DNA of 5,278 bases from Oscillospiraceae bacterium (GTDB lineage Bacteria > Bacillota_A > Clostridia > Oscillospirales > Oscillospiraceae), in assembly GCA_017455225.1 (NCBI GenBank), contig JAFTBL010000189.1:1-5278 (forward strand), written 5' to 3'. Positions 4,406 through 5,278 of the stretch are shown here, in pieces (position 1 is the stretch's first letter; every line of letters starts with the position of its first letter). The notes beneath the pieces are model-generated. The model made no database searches. It saw only the letters and a program-made list of their open reading frames with translations, and was not told the origin of the DNA. The translations under genes were made by a program, and so were the position numbers.

Positions 4406-5278
4406 ATGTCAACCATCATCACCCATCGGCAATTCCCCAACTACCGCAAGTACACCATGGATCTGGCGGGCCGCCCTCTGTCGTTGGAGGTAGGCAAGCT
4501 GGCCGAGCTGGCCAACGCCGCCGTCATGGTCACCTACGGCGACACCAGCGTGCTGTGCTGCGTCACCGCCGCCCCCCGTCCCCGTGACGGCGTGGACTTC
4601 TTCCCTCTGAGCGTTGACTTTGAGGAGAAGCTCTATTCCGTGGGCCGCATCCCCGGCAGCTTCAACCGCCGCGAGGGCCGTCCCGGCGAGAAGGGCATCC
4701 TGACCGCCCGTGTCATCGACCGCCCCATTCGTCCCCTGTTCCCCTACGATTTCCGCAATGACGTGTCCGTGATGTGCACCGTCATGAGCGTGGATCACGA
4801 CTGCTCGCCGGAGATCGCCGCCCTGATCGGCACCTCCGCCGCGCTGGCCATCTCCGACATTCCCTGGCACGGCCCCGTGGGCGCGTTGAAAGTGGGTCTG
4901 GTGGACGGCAAGCTGGTGTTCAACCCCACCAGCGAAGAGCGCAAGGTCAGCGATCTGGACGTGACCGTGGTCTCCACCGGCAAGAAGGTGGTCATGATCG
5001 AGGCCGGCGCCAACGAGGTGCCCAACGACGTGATGTTCGAGGCCATCCGCTCCGCCCACGAGGAGAACCAGAAGCAGGTCGCTCTCATCAACCGCATGGT
5101 AGAGGAGATCGGCAAGCCCAAGTTCGACTATCCCCACGCCGACTTCGATCAGGAGCTGTTCGACAAGATCGTGTCCGCCACCATGGACGAGGCCAAGGCC
5201 GCCATGGATACCGACGACAAGAACGTCCGCGAGGCTCGCTGGAACGCCCTCATCGAGAAGTGGCACGAGCTGTTTCTG
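4406..5278 (+). CDS. pnp: Polynucleotide phosphorylase, N-terminal part (runs off the window)
   Basis: The first 291 codons are present without a stop. PNPase is a phosphate-dependent 3'-5' exoribonuclease that works as a trimer in RNA decay. The first RNase PH-like domain is clear: YGDTSVLC (44-51), FFPLSVDFEEK (65-75), GRIPGSF (80-86), REGRP (89-93) and RVIDRPIRPLFP (102-113), followed by EAGANEVP (near 202-209). The catalytic second RNase PH domain and the KH and S1 RNA-binding domains lie beyond the window, as the full protein is normally about 700 residues. AAAGGAG at 4391-4397 sits eight bases before ATG 4406, which fixes the start. It is the second gene of the rpsO-pnp pair, and its leader contains a long hairpin plus a CTCCT (4365-4369) complementary to the ribosome-binding site. 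Confidence 0.97.
   Translation, partial: MSTIITHRQFPNYRKYTMDLAGRPLSLEVGKLAELANAAVMVTYGDTSVLCCVTAAPRPRDGVDFFPLSVDFEEKLYSVGRIPGSFNRREGRPGEKGILTARVIDRPIRPLFPYDFRNDVSVMCTVMSVDHDCSPEIAALIGTSAALAISDIPWHGPVGALKVGLVDGKLVFNPTSEERKVSDLDVTVVSTGKKVVMIEAGANEVPNDVMFEAIRSAHEENQKQVALINRMVEEIGKPKFDYPHADFDQELFDKIVSATMDEAKAAMDTDDKNVREARWNALIEKWHELFL

Noticed and set aside
4409..5266. Minus-strand open frame (285 codons) opposite pnp
   Set aside because: Its product is a Gly/Val/His-rich repetitive string with no family features. The plus strand encodes unmistakable PNPase motifs over the same bases.

Overview
The window is GC-rich bacterial chromosome and reads as core genome from a high-GC relative of the clostridia (Bacillota, probably the Oscillospiraceae/Ruminococcaceae group). 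That placement is inferred from three things: a YtrA-type GntR regulator in a three-gene ABC transporter operon, a small single-cluster ferredoxin, and a type of paired-hairpin repeat I associate with gut members of that group. No phage genes, transposase, CRISPR array, tRNA or rRNA is visible.

Layout. Bases 1-136 are the last 44 codons of a plus-strand gene I do not recognise. Bases 137-399 lie between that gene and a minus-strand operon running toward it. They hold two copies of a double-hairpin repeat (161-224, 265-337) and a strong intrinsic terminator for the minus-strand operon (350-395). The operon runs leftward from 3527 to 400 as promoter, operator, GntR regulator (3455-3087), ABC ATPase (3094-2198) and ABC permease (2223-400). 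The genes overlap by 8 and 26 bases, so translation is probably coupled. The regulator most likely represses its own promoter through an inverted repeat placed directly after the -10 box.

Divergent from the operon are a 63-residue [4Fe-4S] ferredoxin (3587-3778), then rpsO for ribosomal protein S15 (3956-4222) with its own promoter and a structured leader of about 100 nt. After a hairpin with a weak U-tract comes the start of pnp for polynucleotide phosphorylase (4406 to the window edge). rpsO-pnp is a widely conserved gene pair. Both genes have leaders with pairing potential around the ribosome-binding site, and the pnp leader carries a long, nearly continuous stem (4302-4356).

I see no clearly new multi-gene system. 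The points most worth following are the repeat pair, whose second stems differ in sequence but both pair perfectly; the long pnp-leader hairpin; the possible S15-responsive rpsO leader; and a predicted extracytoplasmic domain of about 240 residues on the ABC permease.
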